Below, in pieces: positions 51,664 through 60,532 of a stretch of 64,000 bases of DNA. The notes below the pieces were generated by a model. The model ran no database searches and was not told the origin of the DNA. It saw only the letters and a program-made list of their open reading frames with translations. Source of the DNA: Hylemonella sp. (GTDB taxonomy: Bacteria; Pseudomonadota; Gammaproteobacteria; Burkholderiales; Burkholderiaceae_C); NCBI RefSeq assembly GCF_027532185.1, contig NZ_JAPZSV010000006.1, forward strand, positions 62,001 through 126,000, given 5' to 3'. Numbering within the stretch: the first letter of the stretch is position 1; every line of letters starts with the position of its first letter. The position numbers and the translations under genes are program-made.

Positions 51664-53355
51664 CTAGAGCTGCACCACCCGGTTGCGCCCCAGCTCCTTG
51701 GCCGTGTACAGGGCCTTGTCGGCGCGTTCCACCACCTCGGCGCTGTCCGTGTCGCCCTTGCGGGCGCAGCTCAGTCCCACGCTGGCTGTGAGGCGGCCGA
51801 CAGCCGGGAATGCGGCGCCAGCGATCGTGGTGCGAATCTTTTCGGCAATGTGACGGCCCTCGTCCTCGTCCTTCACATCGGGCACCAGCACCACGAATTC
51901 TTCGCCACCGTAGCGCGCCACAAAGTCGGTCACGCGCGTGCACTGAGTGAGCAGGTGGCCCAGGCGGCGCAGCACCTCGTCGCCGCCCTGGTGGCCGTAC
52001 TGGTCGTTGACCGCCTTGAAGTGGTCGATGTCGATGAGCATGAGGCAGAAGCTGCGTTCGGTGCGGCGCATGAGCTGGAAGCTCTCGTGCAGGCGGGCAT
52101 CGAAGCGGCGCCGGTTGTTCAGGCCCGTCAGGCTGTCGATCGTGGCCAGGCGCTCGAGCTCCTGATTGGCAATGGACAGCGCCTCGGTGCGTTCGCGCAC
52201 CTGCTGCTCCAGCGAGGCGTTGAGGGTTTCCAGCTCGCGTTCGTGCCGCAGCAGAGCGCCGGTCATGGACTGGATGGAGTCGCTGAGCTGGCGGATCTCG
52301 GTGACCTGCTCGCTGTCCTGCGGGTAGACCGGGGGCTGGTCGCCGCGCTCGACGTGGTGCATGGCCTGGGCCAGCTGCTCGATGGGCTGGCTCACGCGCG
52401 TGGCCAATCGGTAGGCGATGAGGGCGAAGACCAGGGCCGTGACCAGGCCGAAAAGCAGCAGCTGCTGGTGCAGGATCTGCATGGGCTCCACCGCCGCCTG
52501 CAGGGGCTGGCGCAGCACGATGCGCCAGCCCAGCGGCGTGCTGGTGCGGGCCTGCACCTCGGCCGCGCTGGTGAGGTAGGGTTTGCCGTCGTTCCAGTGC
52601 ACCACCTCGTAGGGGGCTGAGGTACGCGCCAGCGACGGCAGTTGCAGCGTGGCGGTATGCCGAAAGGGGTAGAGGATGCGGCCTTCCTTGTCGGCGATCA
52701 GCACCTCGACCTGGCGGCGCACCGCACTCTGGGTCATGACCGATTCCACCGTGTCCGTGACCCAACTCCAGTGGGCATGGGCGCTGAGGACGCCACGCAG
52801 ACGGCCGCCATCATCGAGGATGGGGGCCGCGAAGTCTATGAAACGCAGCGGCTCGCTGGGCGTGCGCTGCGGGAACTGCTTGGCCAGCAGCACAGCCTCG
52901 TGCACGTCGCCGGTGTAGGGCGCCTCGCGCGCGGCCTGGAACCAGGGACGCTGGCTCACGTTCATACCCACCAGCAGTCCGCCGGTGGCCTGCAGCACGA
53001 CGCCCTGCGCGTCGGTGACGCCGATCCAGGCGTATTCGCCCGACGCCTGGATGCGAAGATCCAGCGCCTTGGCCAGGTCCGGGGCGCGCGGGTCGCCGCG
53101 CGTGAATGGCGGCAGCTGGGCGAGCAGGCGGATTTCCTTGTCGCGTTCGCCCAGGTTGGCCGCCAGCAGGTCGGCTGCCGAGCGGGCGCTGGCGTGCAGG
53201 CTCTGGCCGCCGAAGTCGGCCAGTTCCTCGGTGGCGATGTGGCCTACATAGAGTCCTACGCTGAGCAGCGTGGCCAGGGACAGGCCGCCGAACCAGAGGG
53301 TCAGGCGGCCGCGAAAACTGCGGGGGTTGAAGACGCTGGCCCAGGCAAGAGGCAT
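51664..53355 (-). CDS. dCACHE-GGDEF diguanylate cyclase
   Basis: A 563-residue membrane protein. It has a first helix (LTLWFGGLSLATLLSVGLYVG), a periplasmic double-CACHE sensor (~45-300, with YAWIGVTDAQGVVLQATGGLLVGMNVSQRPWF), a second helix (LLLFGLVTALVFALIAYRLA), HAMP, a coiled coil, and a C-terminal GGDEF domain with GGEEF. An RxxD inhibitory site (RVTD) lies five residues before it, so an active, product-inhibited diguanylate cyclase is expected. The ATG at 53355 opens the membrane segment. It converges on the DUF429 gene. Confidence 0.94.
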   Translation of the reverse strand: MPLAWASVFNPRSFRGRLTLWFGGLSLATLLSVGLYVGHIATEELADFGGQSLHASARSAADLLAANLGERDKEIRLLAQLPPFTRGDPRAPDLAKALDLRIQASGEYAWIGVTDAQGVVLQATGGLLVGMNVSQRPWFQAAREAPYTGDVHEAVLLAKQFPQRTPSEPLRFIDFAAPILDDGGRLRGVLSAHAHWSWVTDTVESVMTQSAVRRQVEVLIADKEGRILYPFRHTATLQLPSLARTSAPYEVVHWNDGKPYLTSAAEVQARTSTPLGWRIVLRQPLQAAVEPMQILHQQLLLFGLVTALVFALIAYRLATRVSQPIEQLAQAMHHVERGDQPPVYPQDSEQVTEIRQLSDSIQSMTGALLRHERELETLNASLEQQVRERTEALSIANQELERLATIDSLTGLNNRRRFDARLHESFQLMRRTERSFCLMLIDIDHFKAVNDQYGHQGGDEVLRRLGHLLTQCTRVTDFVARYGGEEFVVLVPDVKDEDEGRHIAEKIRTTIAGAAFPAVGRLTASVGLSCARKGDTDSAEVVERADKALYTAKELGRNRVVQL

Positions 53356-53540
53356 GGTGCGGCGATCCTTGCGTACGTGTTGGGCTCCCTGGTCCGCAGT
53401 GTATGCGCATTCGCAGGCCGTGGCCTGTGCCCCGGGCCGTATGTGCGCAGACATTGCTGGCGGTGTGTGTTTCCCCACGGTGCGCTGCGGAAAGCGTCCG
53501 GCGGCAGAATGGGCGCTCACTCTGCAAGGAGCCTCTCCCC

Positions 53541-53819
53541 ATGCAATGTCCCGTGTGCCAAAACGTCAGCCTGGTCATGTCCGAACGCCAGGGCATCGAG
53601 ATCGACTACTGCCCGCAGTGCCGTGGCGTCTGGCTCGACCGCGGCGAGCTCGACAAGATCATCGACCGCAGCCAGGGCGCTGCGGCGCCCGCCGCGCCCG
53701 TGCGTGTCGCCCAGCCTGCCCCGGTGGAGGCCGATCGCTACCGCGACAGCCGCAGCGACGGTTATGGCCGCAAGCGCAAGCGCGAAGGCTTTCTGTCCGA
53801 CATCTTCGATTTCGATTGA
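53541..53819 (+). CDS. Zinc-ribbon (zf-TFIIB type) small protein
   Basis: A 92-residue protein with an N-terminal zinc ribbon, CPVCQNVSLV and YCPQCRGVWLDRGELDKII, a classic zf-TFIIB domain. It is followed by a proline/alanine linker and a basic, then acidic tail (KRKREGFLSDIFDFD). Such proteins are widespread and uncharacterised. An aagga site lies upstream of the ATG at 53541. A coiled-coil gene follows 9 bases after its stop. Confidence 0.9.
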   Translation: MQCPVCQNVSLVMSERQGIEIDYCPQCRGVWLDRGELDKIIDRSQGAAAPAAPVRVAQPAPVEADRYRDSRSDGYGRKRKREGFLSDIFDFD

Positions 53820-53828
53820 GGCGCCACC

Positions 53829-54218
53829 ATGCCCATCCCCTGGTTGACCGTTCTGCAGGCCGTGCCCTGGGGCGAGGTGATCCGCAACGCGCCCAAGGTG
53901 GCCGAAGGTGCGCGCACGCTGTGGAACAAGGCTGCGGGACCGGCCGCGCCGGTGTCCCCGGGTACGACACAGGCGCCAGCGGTTCAGCCCACCGTGGCGC
54001 AGTTGCAGGCCGGCTTGCTGGCCAGCGAAGCGGCGGTGGCCGAGCTGCAGGCGCAGATGCAAAGCGCTACCCAGCTGATCAAGGAGCTCGCGGATCAGAA
54101 CACCCAGCTCGTGCGGGCCGTCGAGGCCCAGCGCCGCCAGCTGCGCTGGCTGGCGGGCGTCGCCGTGCTGCTGCTCGTGGGGGCGGTGCTCGGCGGCCTG
54201 CGGCTGCTCGCGGGCTGA
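53829..54218 (+). CDS. Hypothetical coiled-coil protein with C-terminal membrane anchor
   Basis: A 129-residue protein: an N-terminal segment (VPWGEVIRNAPKVAEGARTLWNK), a proline-rich linker, a heptad-like helix (LQAGLLASEAAVAELQAQMQ to NTQLVRAVEAQRRQL), and a single C-terminal membrane helix (WLAGVAVLLLVGAVLGGLRLL). This looks like a tail-anchored protein with the coiled coil facing the cytoplasm. It is probably in one transcript with the zinc-ribbon gene. The family is not recognised. Confidence 0.78.
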   Translation: MPIPWLTVLQAVPWGEVIRNAPKVAEGARTLWNKAAGPAAPVSPGTTQAPAVQPTVAQLQAGLLASEAAVAELQAQMQSATQLIKELADQNTQLVRAVEAQRRQLRWLAGVAVLLLVGAVLGGLRLLAG

Positions 54219-54221
54219 GGA

Positions 54222-55445
54222 TCAGGCTGGCGCCAGCGTGTCCTGGCGTGTGAGCAGACGCTCCACGAGCTCGCGCGCGCTGCGGATCTGGGCGCCGAAG
54301 GGCAGGGCGCCCGTGCCGCTGAAGAACAGGCCCTTCTTCACGTCGCCGCGCAGTGCGGCCGCGAGCTGGTTGTCGATGCAGAACTGGCCCCAGCCCGGCA
54401 GGCCGTCGCGCAGACCGCACTGGGCCAGGCAGTCGAAGCTCTTGGTGCAGCGCGTCTTGTGGTGCACCACGGCCTGCAGCTTGTGCTCGATCTTCAGATA
54501 GGCCTGCAGCCAGGGCGTGGCGACCGCGCGCGCTGGCAGGCCCGCCACGCTGGTGAACTCCACCAGGTCCTCGGGTTGGGCCTCGGCGAGCACGCGCTTG
54601 AACTCGGGATGCGCGTCGCTCTCGGTGGTGACGGCAAAGGGCGTGCCCAGCTGCACGCCGGCCGCGCCCAGGGCCTGCAGGCGCGCGATGTCGGCGTGCG
54701 TGCGGATGCCGCCGGCGGCGATCAGCGGGATCTCCTGCTCGATGCCGGCGGATCTGAGGAATTCGCGCGACTGCGGAATCACGTTCTCGAAGTCGAAGCG
54801 CGGATCGTTGAGGTCGGCGATCTTCGCGGCACCCAGATGGCCGCCCGCCAGGCGGGGGTGTTCGATGACGATGGCGTCGGGCAGGCGCTTCTTGCGTTCC
54901 CACTTCTTCACGATGAGCTGCACGCCGCGCGCATCCGACAGGATGGGGATGAGCGCGGTCTGGGGGTGGTCCTGGGCCAAGTCGGGCAGGTCCAGCGGCA
55001 GGCCGGCACCCACGACCACGGCGTCGATGCCTTCCTGCAGTGCGGTGGTGACGGAAGCAGCGTATTCGCCCACGGCGCGCATCACGTTCACGGCCAGCAG
55101 GCCGAAGCCCTGGGCCAGCGCGCGCGCGGCGCGGATCTCGCGCCGCAGCGCTTCCAGGTTGGCGGCGTTGATGGCGGTCTTGGCGGCGTCACCGGCTTCG
55201 AGATGGCCGGTGGCCGCCATCAGATCCTCATGGTGGCGGCGCAGGTCGACGGACGAGAGCGTGCCGACGCCGCCGAGCGCGGCCACGCTGCCGGCCAGGC
55301 GGTGCGCCGAGACGCCGATGCCCATGCCGCCCTGCACGATGGGCAGCAGACTGCGGCCGGCCAGCCGCAGCGGACGCAGGCCGCTGCGTGCGAGCCAGGC
55401 GGTGCTGCTGACGGGGATGTGGGGGAAGGGAAGAGCAGGATTCAT
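54222..55445 (-). CDS. Nitropropane dioxygenase / YrpB-type FMN oxidoreductase
   Basis: A 407-residue TIM-barrel flavoprotein of the nitronate monooxygenase group. Motifs include VQGGMGIGVSAHRLAGSVAALGGVGTLSS near the start, VVVGAGLPLDLP, HPRLAGGHLGA, PLIAAGGIRTHADIARLQALGAAGVQLGTPFA and the C-terminal cysteine-containing CTKSFDCLAQCGLRDG. The extra C-terminal cysteines and length set it apart from the short fungal-type enzymes. The substrate could be a nitronate or an enoyl compound. It converges on the coiled-coil gene with 3 bases between stops. Confidence 0.92.
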   Translation of the reverse strand: MNPALPFPHIPVSSTAWLARSGLRPLRLAGRSLLPIVQGGMGIGVSAHRLAGSVAALGGVGTLSSVDLRRHHEDLMAATGHLEAGDAAKTAINAANLEALRREIRAARALAQGFGLLAVNVMRAVGEYAASVTTALQEGIDAVVVGAGLPLDLPDLAQDHPQTALIPILSDARGVQLIVKKWERKKRLPDAIVIEHPRLAGGHLGAAKIADLNDPRFDFENVIPQSREFLRSAGIEQEIPLIAAGGIRTHADIARLQALGAAGVQLGTPFAVTTESDAHPEFKRVLAEAQPEDLVEFTSVAGLPARAVATPWLQAYLKIEHKLQAVVHHKTRCTKSFDCLAQCGLRDGLPGWGQFCIDNQLAAALRGDVKKGLFFSGTGALPFGAQIRSARELVERLLTRQDTLAPA

Positions 55446-55551
55446 GGCCCGCCTAGCCTAAGGGGGAACGCGGCCCTGCTTCTTGCGCTGGGTCAAGCTT
55501 TGCTGCGGCGTCGGGGGCCGCCTGTCTGGCTGAACGACGGCGCGGAAACGC

Positions 55552-57069
55552 TCAGCGCAGGCGCGGCGCCACCGGGCGCGCGCTGGCCAGGCTGCGGGCC
55601 TGCACGTCGAGCTGGCGGGCCGTGCTGGCCGAGGCCTGCAGGCGGTGCGCATGGCCGCTGGCCAGCTGCTCCAGCTGGCCCAGGGTCTGCCGCAGTTCGT
55701 CCAGTCCGGCGTCTTGCGCACGTGTGTGCTGCGTGATCTCGGCCATGGTCTGGGCCACGCGCTGCACCTGCGCCACCACGTCCTGCATGGTCTGGCCCGC
55801 CTGTTCCACGAGCTTGCCGCCCTCGGCGACACTGCTCACCGAGGCCTCGATGAGCTGCTTGATCTCCTTGGCGGCGGCCGCGCTGCGCCCGGCGAGCGCT
55901 CGCACCTCGGTGGCCACCACCGCGAAGCCGCGGCCCTGCTCGCCCGCACGCGCCGCTTCCACGGCGGCGTTGAGCGCGAGGATATTGGTCTGGAAGGCGA
56001 TGCCGTCGATGGTGCCGATGATGTCGGCAATGCGAGCCGACGACTGGCGGATGGCCTGCATGGTGTCCACCACCTGGCTCACCACGGCGCCGCCGCGTTC
56101 GGCCACCTGGGCCGCGCTGCTGGCGAGCTGCTGGGCCTGGCGGCCGCTCTCGCTGCTTTGCTTGAAGGTGCCGGCCAGGGTCTGCATCTGGATGTCGGCC
56201 TGCTGCAGGCGGGCCTGCTGCGGGGCACTGAGCACGGCCTCGCGCTGCAGGGGCTGCGCCAGTTGCTGTGACTGCTGTTCCAGCTGCTCGGCCTGCTGCT
56301 GCATCTGCGCCGCGGTCTCGCGCAGGCGCTGCTGCAGATCGCGCAGCGCGGCCTGCAGCTGGCCGGCTTCGCCGGGGTCGCGGACGTCAATGGGGCTGTC
56401 CAGATCGCCCTGCGCCAGGCGGCGCGCGGCCTGCACCGTGCCCTGAAGGCTGCGGTTGACCGGGTGCAGTACCCACCAGGCCCACAGGGCCGAGAGCAGC
56501 ATGGCCACCACGCCGGCCGCGAGCAGCAGGGTGCGCGCAGTGGCGATGCTGCCGCGCTCTACGTTGCGGCGTTGCTGGGTCGCGAGGGTCTGGATGGAGG
56601 CCTGCAGGGCATTGAGCGCGGGCAGGGTCTCGCCGATGAAGAGCAGCGAGGCCTCGGGGCGCAGGTTCTCTTCCACCAGCTTGAGCACGCGCTCGGCGGA
56701 CTCGGTGTGCGTCACGCGCTGCTTCTTGAGGCTGGCCAGCAGTGCGGCGTCGGCGCTGCGCTCCAGCGTGGCCAGGGCTGCATCAAACTGGCGGTTGGCG
56801 GCCTGCTGCTGGGCCTGCAAGGGTTGCGGGGGCGCGGAGATGGGCGCCTTGATCACATCCATGACCACGGCCGACATGGCGTTGGTCGCGGCCAGCAGCT
56901 GGGCCGCGGCCTCGGCCTGGGCGCGGTCGGCTGCACTCATGCGCTCGGCGGACTGCTCGATGTTGTGCAGCTGCACGGTGGCCAGCCAGGCATAGCCGGC
57001 CAGCAGCAGCAGGGGCAGACCCAGGCCCAGCAGCAGGCGGGTTCCGGTGGACCAGGGGGCGCGAAGCAT
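55552..57069 (-). CDS. Methyl-accepting chemotaxis protein with four-helix-bundle sensor
   Basis: A 505-residue chemoreceptor: membrane helix 1 ([19 protein letters not shown]), a periplasmic all-helical sensor (~30-190), membrane helix 2 ([21 protein letters not shown]), HAMP, and the signalling domain with tip [49 protein letters not shown]. There is no CheR-binding pentapeptide at the C-terminus. A Gln-rich stretch lies between HAMP and the methylation helices. The ligand is unknown and no che genes are adjacent. Confidence 0.93.
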   Translation of the reverse strand: MLRAPWSTGTRLLLGLGLPLLLLAGYAWLATVQLHNIEQSAERMSAADRAQAEAAAQLLAATNAMSAVVMDVIKAPISAPPQPLQAQQQAANRQFDAALATLERSADAALLASLKKQRVTHTESAERVLKLVEENLRPEASLLFIGETLPALNALQASIQTLATQQRRNVERGSIATARTLLLAAGVVAMLLSALWAWWVLHPVNRSLQGTVQAARRLAQGDLDSPIDVRDPGEAGQLQAALRDLQQRLRETAAQMQQQAEQLEQQSQQLAQPLQREAVLSAPQQARLQQADIQMQTLAGTFKQSSESGRQAQQLASSAAQVAERGGAVVSQVVDTMQAIRQSSARIADIIGTIDGIAFQTNILALNAAVEAARAGEQGRGFAVVATEVRALAGRSAAAAKEIKQLIEASVSSVAEGGKLVEQAGQTMQDVVAQVQRVAQTMAEITQHTRAQDAGLDELRQTLGQLEQLASGHAHRLQASASTARQLDVQARSLASARPVAPRLR

Positions 57070-57231
57070 CGTGTTCGGTGTTCCGGGGAGGGTGTCGCGG
57101 TCATTGTGACACCGGCCGCCGAGGGCGGTCCAGTGCGGCAAAACCCGCAGGCCAGCGCGAGGACGCGCACCTGTAACTACGCGTCGAAGGCTGGAAATCA
57201 CCGGGGGTGGCGCTGGGCTCAACCGCCGGGT

Positions 57232-57924
57232 TCACCAGGGGATCGACTGGCCCGCGTAGTCGATGAAATGGGCCCGGCCTGTGGGCTCCAGCTGGTCCAG
57301 GGCCTGCAGCAGACCCTGCACCGCCAGCGCGGGCGTCGTCGCCTGCTCGCCCACGAAGGGCTGGCTCAGCGACGAGCGCACGGTGCCCGGCTGCAGCGCC
57401 GCCACCACGGCCAGGGGTCGCTGACGTGCGAGTTCGATCGCTGCGGTCTGCAGCAGCTGGTTCAGCGCGGCCTTGGCCGCGCGGTAGCCATACCAGCCGC
57501 CCTTGCGGTTGTCTTCGATGCTGCCGACCCGCGCCGACAGCTTGGCCCACAGCACGCGTTCGTCGCGTGCGAGCAGCGGGCTGAGGTGGCGCAGCAGCAA
57601 CGCCGGGCCGACGGCATTGACCTGCAGGTTGGCCAGCAGGGCGGCCGCGTCCAGCTCCTGCAGGCGCTTTTCGGGTCCGCGGCCGTCGATCGTCAGCGCG
57701 CCGGTGGCGTCGACCACCAAGTGCAGCGGACCGTTCACGCGGCCGGCCAGCGTGGCGATGCTGTCGGCGTCGCGCAGGTCCCAGGGCCAGGGATGCGCCC
57801 GCGTGACCGCAAGGACTTCGGCACAGCGCGCATCAGCGCGCAGGGCCTGAACGAAGGCCTCACCGATGGCACCGGAGGCGCCGATGACCAAGGCGCGGTA
57901 GCCCTCGCGCAGCCGGCCCGTCAT
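57232..57924 (-). CDS. SDR-family oxidoreductase (CsgA/short type)
   Basis: A 230-residue short-chain dehydrogenase-like protein. The cofactor motif is IGASGAIGEAF, followed by the C-terminal pair WYGYRAAKAALNQ, where the catalytic YxxxK is Y-R-A-A-K. The usual NNAG motif appears as VVDATGAL, so it is a diverged, CsgA-like member. Its ATG overlaps the SUMF1-like gene stop (ATGA). Function is unknown. The 160-bp gap separating it from the chemoreceptor gene shows no clear site. Confidence 0.85.
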   Translation of the reverse strand: MTGRLREGYRALVIGASGAIGEAFVQALRADARCAEVLAVTRAHPWPWDLRDADSIATLAGRVNGPLHLVVDATGALTIDGRGPEKRLQELDAAALLANLQVNAVGPALLLRHLSPLLARDERVLWAKLSARVGSIEDNRKGGWYGYRAAKAALNQLLQTAAIELARQRPLAVVAALQPGTVRSSLSQPFVGEQATTPALAVQGLLQALDQLEPTGRAHFIDYAGQSIPW

Positions 57925-58631
57925 CGCGCCGCCACCGGTGGGTAGACACAGCGCATCCCGATGTACACCGCATAGAAGTCTTTGGGCTTCCAGGCGTCCA
58001 CGTCGGCGCGCATCTGGCCCGCGGGGTACCACCAGGAGCCGCCCATCGTGGGCCGCTCATCGCCGCGTACATCCGCGGCCCATTCCCAGACATTGGCCCC
58101 CATGTCGTGCAGGCCGTTGACGCCAGCGCGCGTGGCGGTCACGGGCGCGGCGCGTGGCCAGGGATCGGGCTCGCTGGTGTTGGCGCCTTGCGGGCTCTCG
58201 CCCGTGGGCCAGGGGTAGCTGCGCCCACGCACCCAGGGCGCAGGCGGCGCGCTGCGCAACTCGGTGTAGGCGGCGCGCCGCCACTCCGCGGCCGTGGGCA
58301 GGCGGCCGCCGGCCCAGCGGCAGTAGGCCGCAGCTTCGGCGTGGGTGAGGTGGACCGCAGGCAACTGCGCGCTGACGGGCTCCACACCGTCCGGGCGGCG
58401 CCAGGTCCATCCAGTGCGGCGCTGCCAGCCGGCCACGTATTCAAAGCCGCCGCCTTCGCGCTCGGCCTGTGTGACAGTACCGGTGTCGGCCACGTAGCGC
58501 GCGAACTGGGCGATGGTGACCTCGGTGCGGTCGATCTCCAGCCCGCCTGCGTCGTCGAGCCGCACACGCTCGCCCACCTGGGCCTGCGCACTGAAGGCCA
58601 CGAGGGCCAGCAGCCAGGCGGCGCGCTTCAT
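57921..58631 (-). CDS. SUMF1/formylglycine-generating-enzyme-like protein without catalytic cysteines
   Basis: A 236-residue exported protein (signal LLALVAFSAQAQV) with the SUMF1/FGE-sulfatase fold: DRTEVTIAQFARYVADTG, PAVHLTHAEAAAYCRWAGGRLPTAAEWRRAAY, GLHDMGANVWEWAAD, and GGSWWYPAGQMRADVD to GMRCVYP. True formylglycine enzymes need two cysteines in the last region, for example C-x4-C. Here only the late GMRC cysteine remains, so it is unlikely to make formylglycine. It sits between a DCC-type gene and an SDR, all three overlapping by ATGA. Confidence 0.88.
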   Translation of the reverse strand: MKRAAWLLALVAFSAQAQVGERVRLDDAGGLEIDRTEVTIAQFARYVADTGTVTQAEREGGGFEYVAGWQRRTGWTWRRPDGVEPVSAQLPAVHLTHAEAAAYCRWAGGRLPTAAEWRRAAYTELRSAPPAPWVRGRSYPWPTGESPQGANTSEPDPWPRAAPVTATRAGVNGLHDMGANVWEWAADVRGDERPTMGGSWWYPAGQMRADVDAWKPKDFYAVYIGMRCVYPPVAAR

Positions 58632-59017
58632 GGCCCGGGCTCCTGCCAGCGGTTGCGGACCCAGCGCTGCAGACGCGGGCGCAGCGGCAGGAAGGCGCGG
58701 TAGGCCAGTTCCAGCGACCAGCTGATCGGAGGCACAGCGGCCAGCCAGCCGAGCATGCGCCAGCCGGGCAGGCTGCGCCACAGGCGCGCGAAGCCGGCCG
58801 CACCGCTGTGCAGGCGGCCCTGTGCGTCGCGCACATGGAAGCGGCGCATGGCCGCCTCGCAGGACAGACCGGGACCGGTGGGCGCACCGGCGCTGATGTC
58901 ATGCCAGGCCAGCTGTTCGGCACCGCGCTGGCGCTGGTAGAGCGCGATCTCGCGTCGGCACAGCGGGCAGCTGCCGTCGTAGTACACGGTGAGTTCGGGG
59001 GGGAGGGTGGGTGTCAT
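58628..59017 (-). CDS. DCC-family thiol-disulfide oxidoreductase-like protein
   Basis: A 129-residue protein (DUF393). The family motif is YYDGSCPLCRREIALYQ (DGxCPLCxxE), followed by WHDISA and a C-terminal amphipathic region with AYRAFLPLRPRLQRW. Members are predicted to be thioredoxin-fold oxidoreductases. The ATG at 59017 starts the upstream member of the coupled trio with the SUMF1-like and SDR genes. A 104-bp gap with no visible feature separates it from the next SDR gene. Confidence 0.9.
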   Translation of the reverse strand: MTPTLPPELTVYYDGSCPLCRREIALYQRQRGAEQLAWHDISAGAPTGPGLSCEAAMRRFHVRDAQGRLHSGAAGFARLWRSLPGWRMLGWLAAVPPISWSLELAYRAFLPLRPRLQRWVRNRWQEPGP

Positions 59018-59121
59018 GGAGGCACCATCATGCCGCGGTGAAGCGCGCTTGATCGCTAGCCGCGCGCAAGCCCTGTTGCCGCGCAGGTTATCGGTCTAGT
59101 GGCTGGGGCGTCTGCAGCATG

Positions 59122-59877
59122 TCAGCCGCGCACGTCGGCCACGGGTTCGCTCCCGAAGCCGGGGCTGTGCAGGTAGGCGAGCACCTTGCGTGCAGCCACT
59201 TCAGGGCTGTCGAGCTGGCCGCCCTGCTTGAGCTGTTCAAACCGTGCACGGTCGGGGAAGCTGGCGGCATCCGCACCGCGCAACTGCAACTGCATATCGG
59301 TGTCGATCACGCCCGGGGCCAGGGCGCACACCCTGGCACCTGCGGGCTTGCGCGCCTCTTCGAGCGCGAGGCAGCGTGTGTAGTGGTCCATGCCGGCCTT
59401 GGCCGCGCAGTAGACGGCCTGCGAGGCCATGGGCCGCCGTCCCAGGCCGGAGGAGATGTTGAGCACCTTGCGTGGCACGCCCCAGCTCTCGGTCGCGGCC
59501 AGGAAGGCGGCCGTGAGCACCATGGGCGCTTCCAGGTCCACGCGCAGAGCCCCAGCCACGTCGTCCGCGGCGAGCGCCGACAACGGGGCGATCGCGGGAA
59601 TCACGCCGGCGTTGTTGATCAGGGTGGCGCTGGCAGGGCGCACCTGGATCTGTGCCAGCCACTGCTGCAGCCGGGCGGCGGCCTGGGCACTGTGGGCCAG
59701 GTCCTGCGACCACTGTTCGAGCCTGAGGCCCGCAGCGCGGGCCTGCGCGGCGAGCGCTTCGTTGGTCTGCCGCGAGATGCACAGCAGGTGGTGGCCGGCC
59801 TGCAGCAGCTGCTGTGCCATGGCCAGGCCCATGCCGCGCGAGGCGCCGGTCAGGATGAAGAGATGGGTTGGGTTCAT
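59122..59877 (-). CDS. SDR-family oxidoreductase (sepiapterin-reductase-like)
   Basis: A 251-residue short-chain dehydrogenase with the cofactor motif TGASRGMGLAM, the LCISRQ region suggesting NADP, NNAG in LINNAGVIP, and the catalytic set NISS with AVYCAAKAG (YxxxK). The length and order fit sepiapterin-reductase-like bacterial SDRs, but the substrate cannot be given. It follows the pseudouridine synthase gene by 8 bases. Confidence 0.9.
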   Translation of the reverse strand: MNPTHLFILTGASRGMGLAMAQQLLQAGHHLLCISRQTNEALAAQARAAGLRLEQWSQDLAHSAQAAARLQQWLAQIQVRPASATLINNAGVIPAIAPLSALAADDVAGALRVDLEAPMVLTAAFLAATESWGVPRKVLNISSGLGRRPMASQAVYCAAKAGMDHYTRCLALEEARKPAGARVCALAPGVIDTDMQLQLRGADAASFPDRARFEQLKQGGQLDSPEVAARKVLAYLHSPGFGSEPVADVRG

Positions 59878-59885
59878 GGGGGTCC

Positions 59886-60527
59886 TCAGAAAGGGGCGGG
59901 GCTGTGCCAGTGCAGCGGCGCGCCGCTGACGGGATGCGTGAGCGCCAGCTCGCTGGCGTGCAGCAGCAGGCGCGGGCTGCGGGCCTGGGTCTCGGCGTCG
60001 GCATAGAGCGGGTCGCCAAGCAGGGGGTGGCCGATGTGCTGCAGGTGCACGCGCAGCTGGTGGGTGCGACCGGTCACGGGTTCGAGTTCGAGCCGGGTCT
60101 GAGGCCGGCCCTGGACATCGGTTTCGCGTGCGAGCACGCGCCAACGCGTGTGGCTCGACCGACCGTCAGGTGTGACGATCTGGCGCGGACGATTCGGCCA
60201 ATCGGTACGCAGGGGCTGGTGGATCTCACCTGTTTCATCCGCAACGTGGCCGGCGACGACAGCGATGTAGCGCTTGTGCACGCGGCGCCACTCGAAGGCC
60301 ATGCCCAGTTCCCGCCGCATGGCCGCGCCGCGCGCCATGAGCAGCAGGCCCGAGGTGGCCATGTCGAGCCGGTGCACGACGAGGGCATCGGGCCACTGCG
60401 CCTGGGCGCGTGCGCTGGCACAGTCCTGGTTGACGATGCCGCGGCCCGGCACGGAAAGCAGGCCCGCGGGTTTCTCCAGCACGAGCAGGGCCTCGTCTGC
60501 GTGCAGGCAGGGCAGGGCCGGGAACAT
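59886..60527 (-). CDS. RluA-family pseudouridine synthase
   Basis: A 213-residue pseudouridine synthase without an S4 domain, the compact RluA type. It has LLVLEKPAGLLSVPGRG, the catalytic aspartate in VHRLDMATSGLLLMARG, KRYIAVVAGHV, and LEPVTGRTHQLRVHLQHIGHPLLGDPLYA. RluA modifies both 23S rRNA and some tRNAs; the target here is likely similar but not proven. The ATG at 60527 lies 5 bases after the kinase stop. A long upstream extension would run into the kinase gene. Confidence 0.92.
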   Translation of the reverse strand: MFPALPCLHADEALLVLEKPAGLLSVPGRGIVNQDCASARAQAQWPDALVVHRLDMATSGLLLMARGAAMRRELGMAFEWRRVHKRYIAVVAGHVADETGEIHQPLRTDWPNRPRQIVTPDGRSSHTRWRVLARETDVQGRPQTRLELEPVTGRTHQLRVHLQHIGHPLLGDPLYADAETQARSPRLLLHASELALTHPVSGAPLHWHSPAPF

Positions 60528-60532
60528 GGGAT

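Noticed and set aside
53541-54218. Toxin-antitoxin pair for the small zinc-ribbon and coiled-coil genes
   Set aside because: The sizes and spacing are suggestive, but neither product resembles a toxin or antitoxin family, and the second is a tail-anchored membrane protein.
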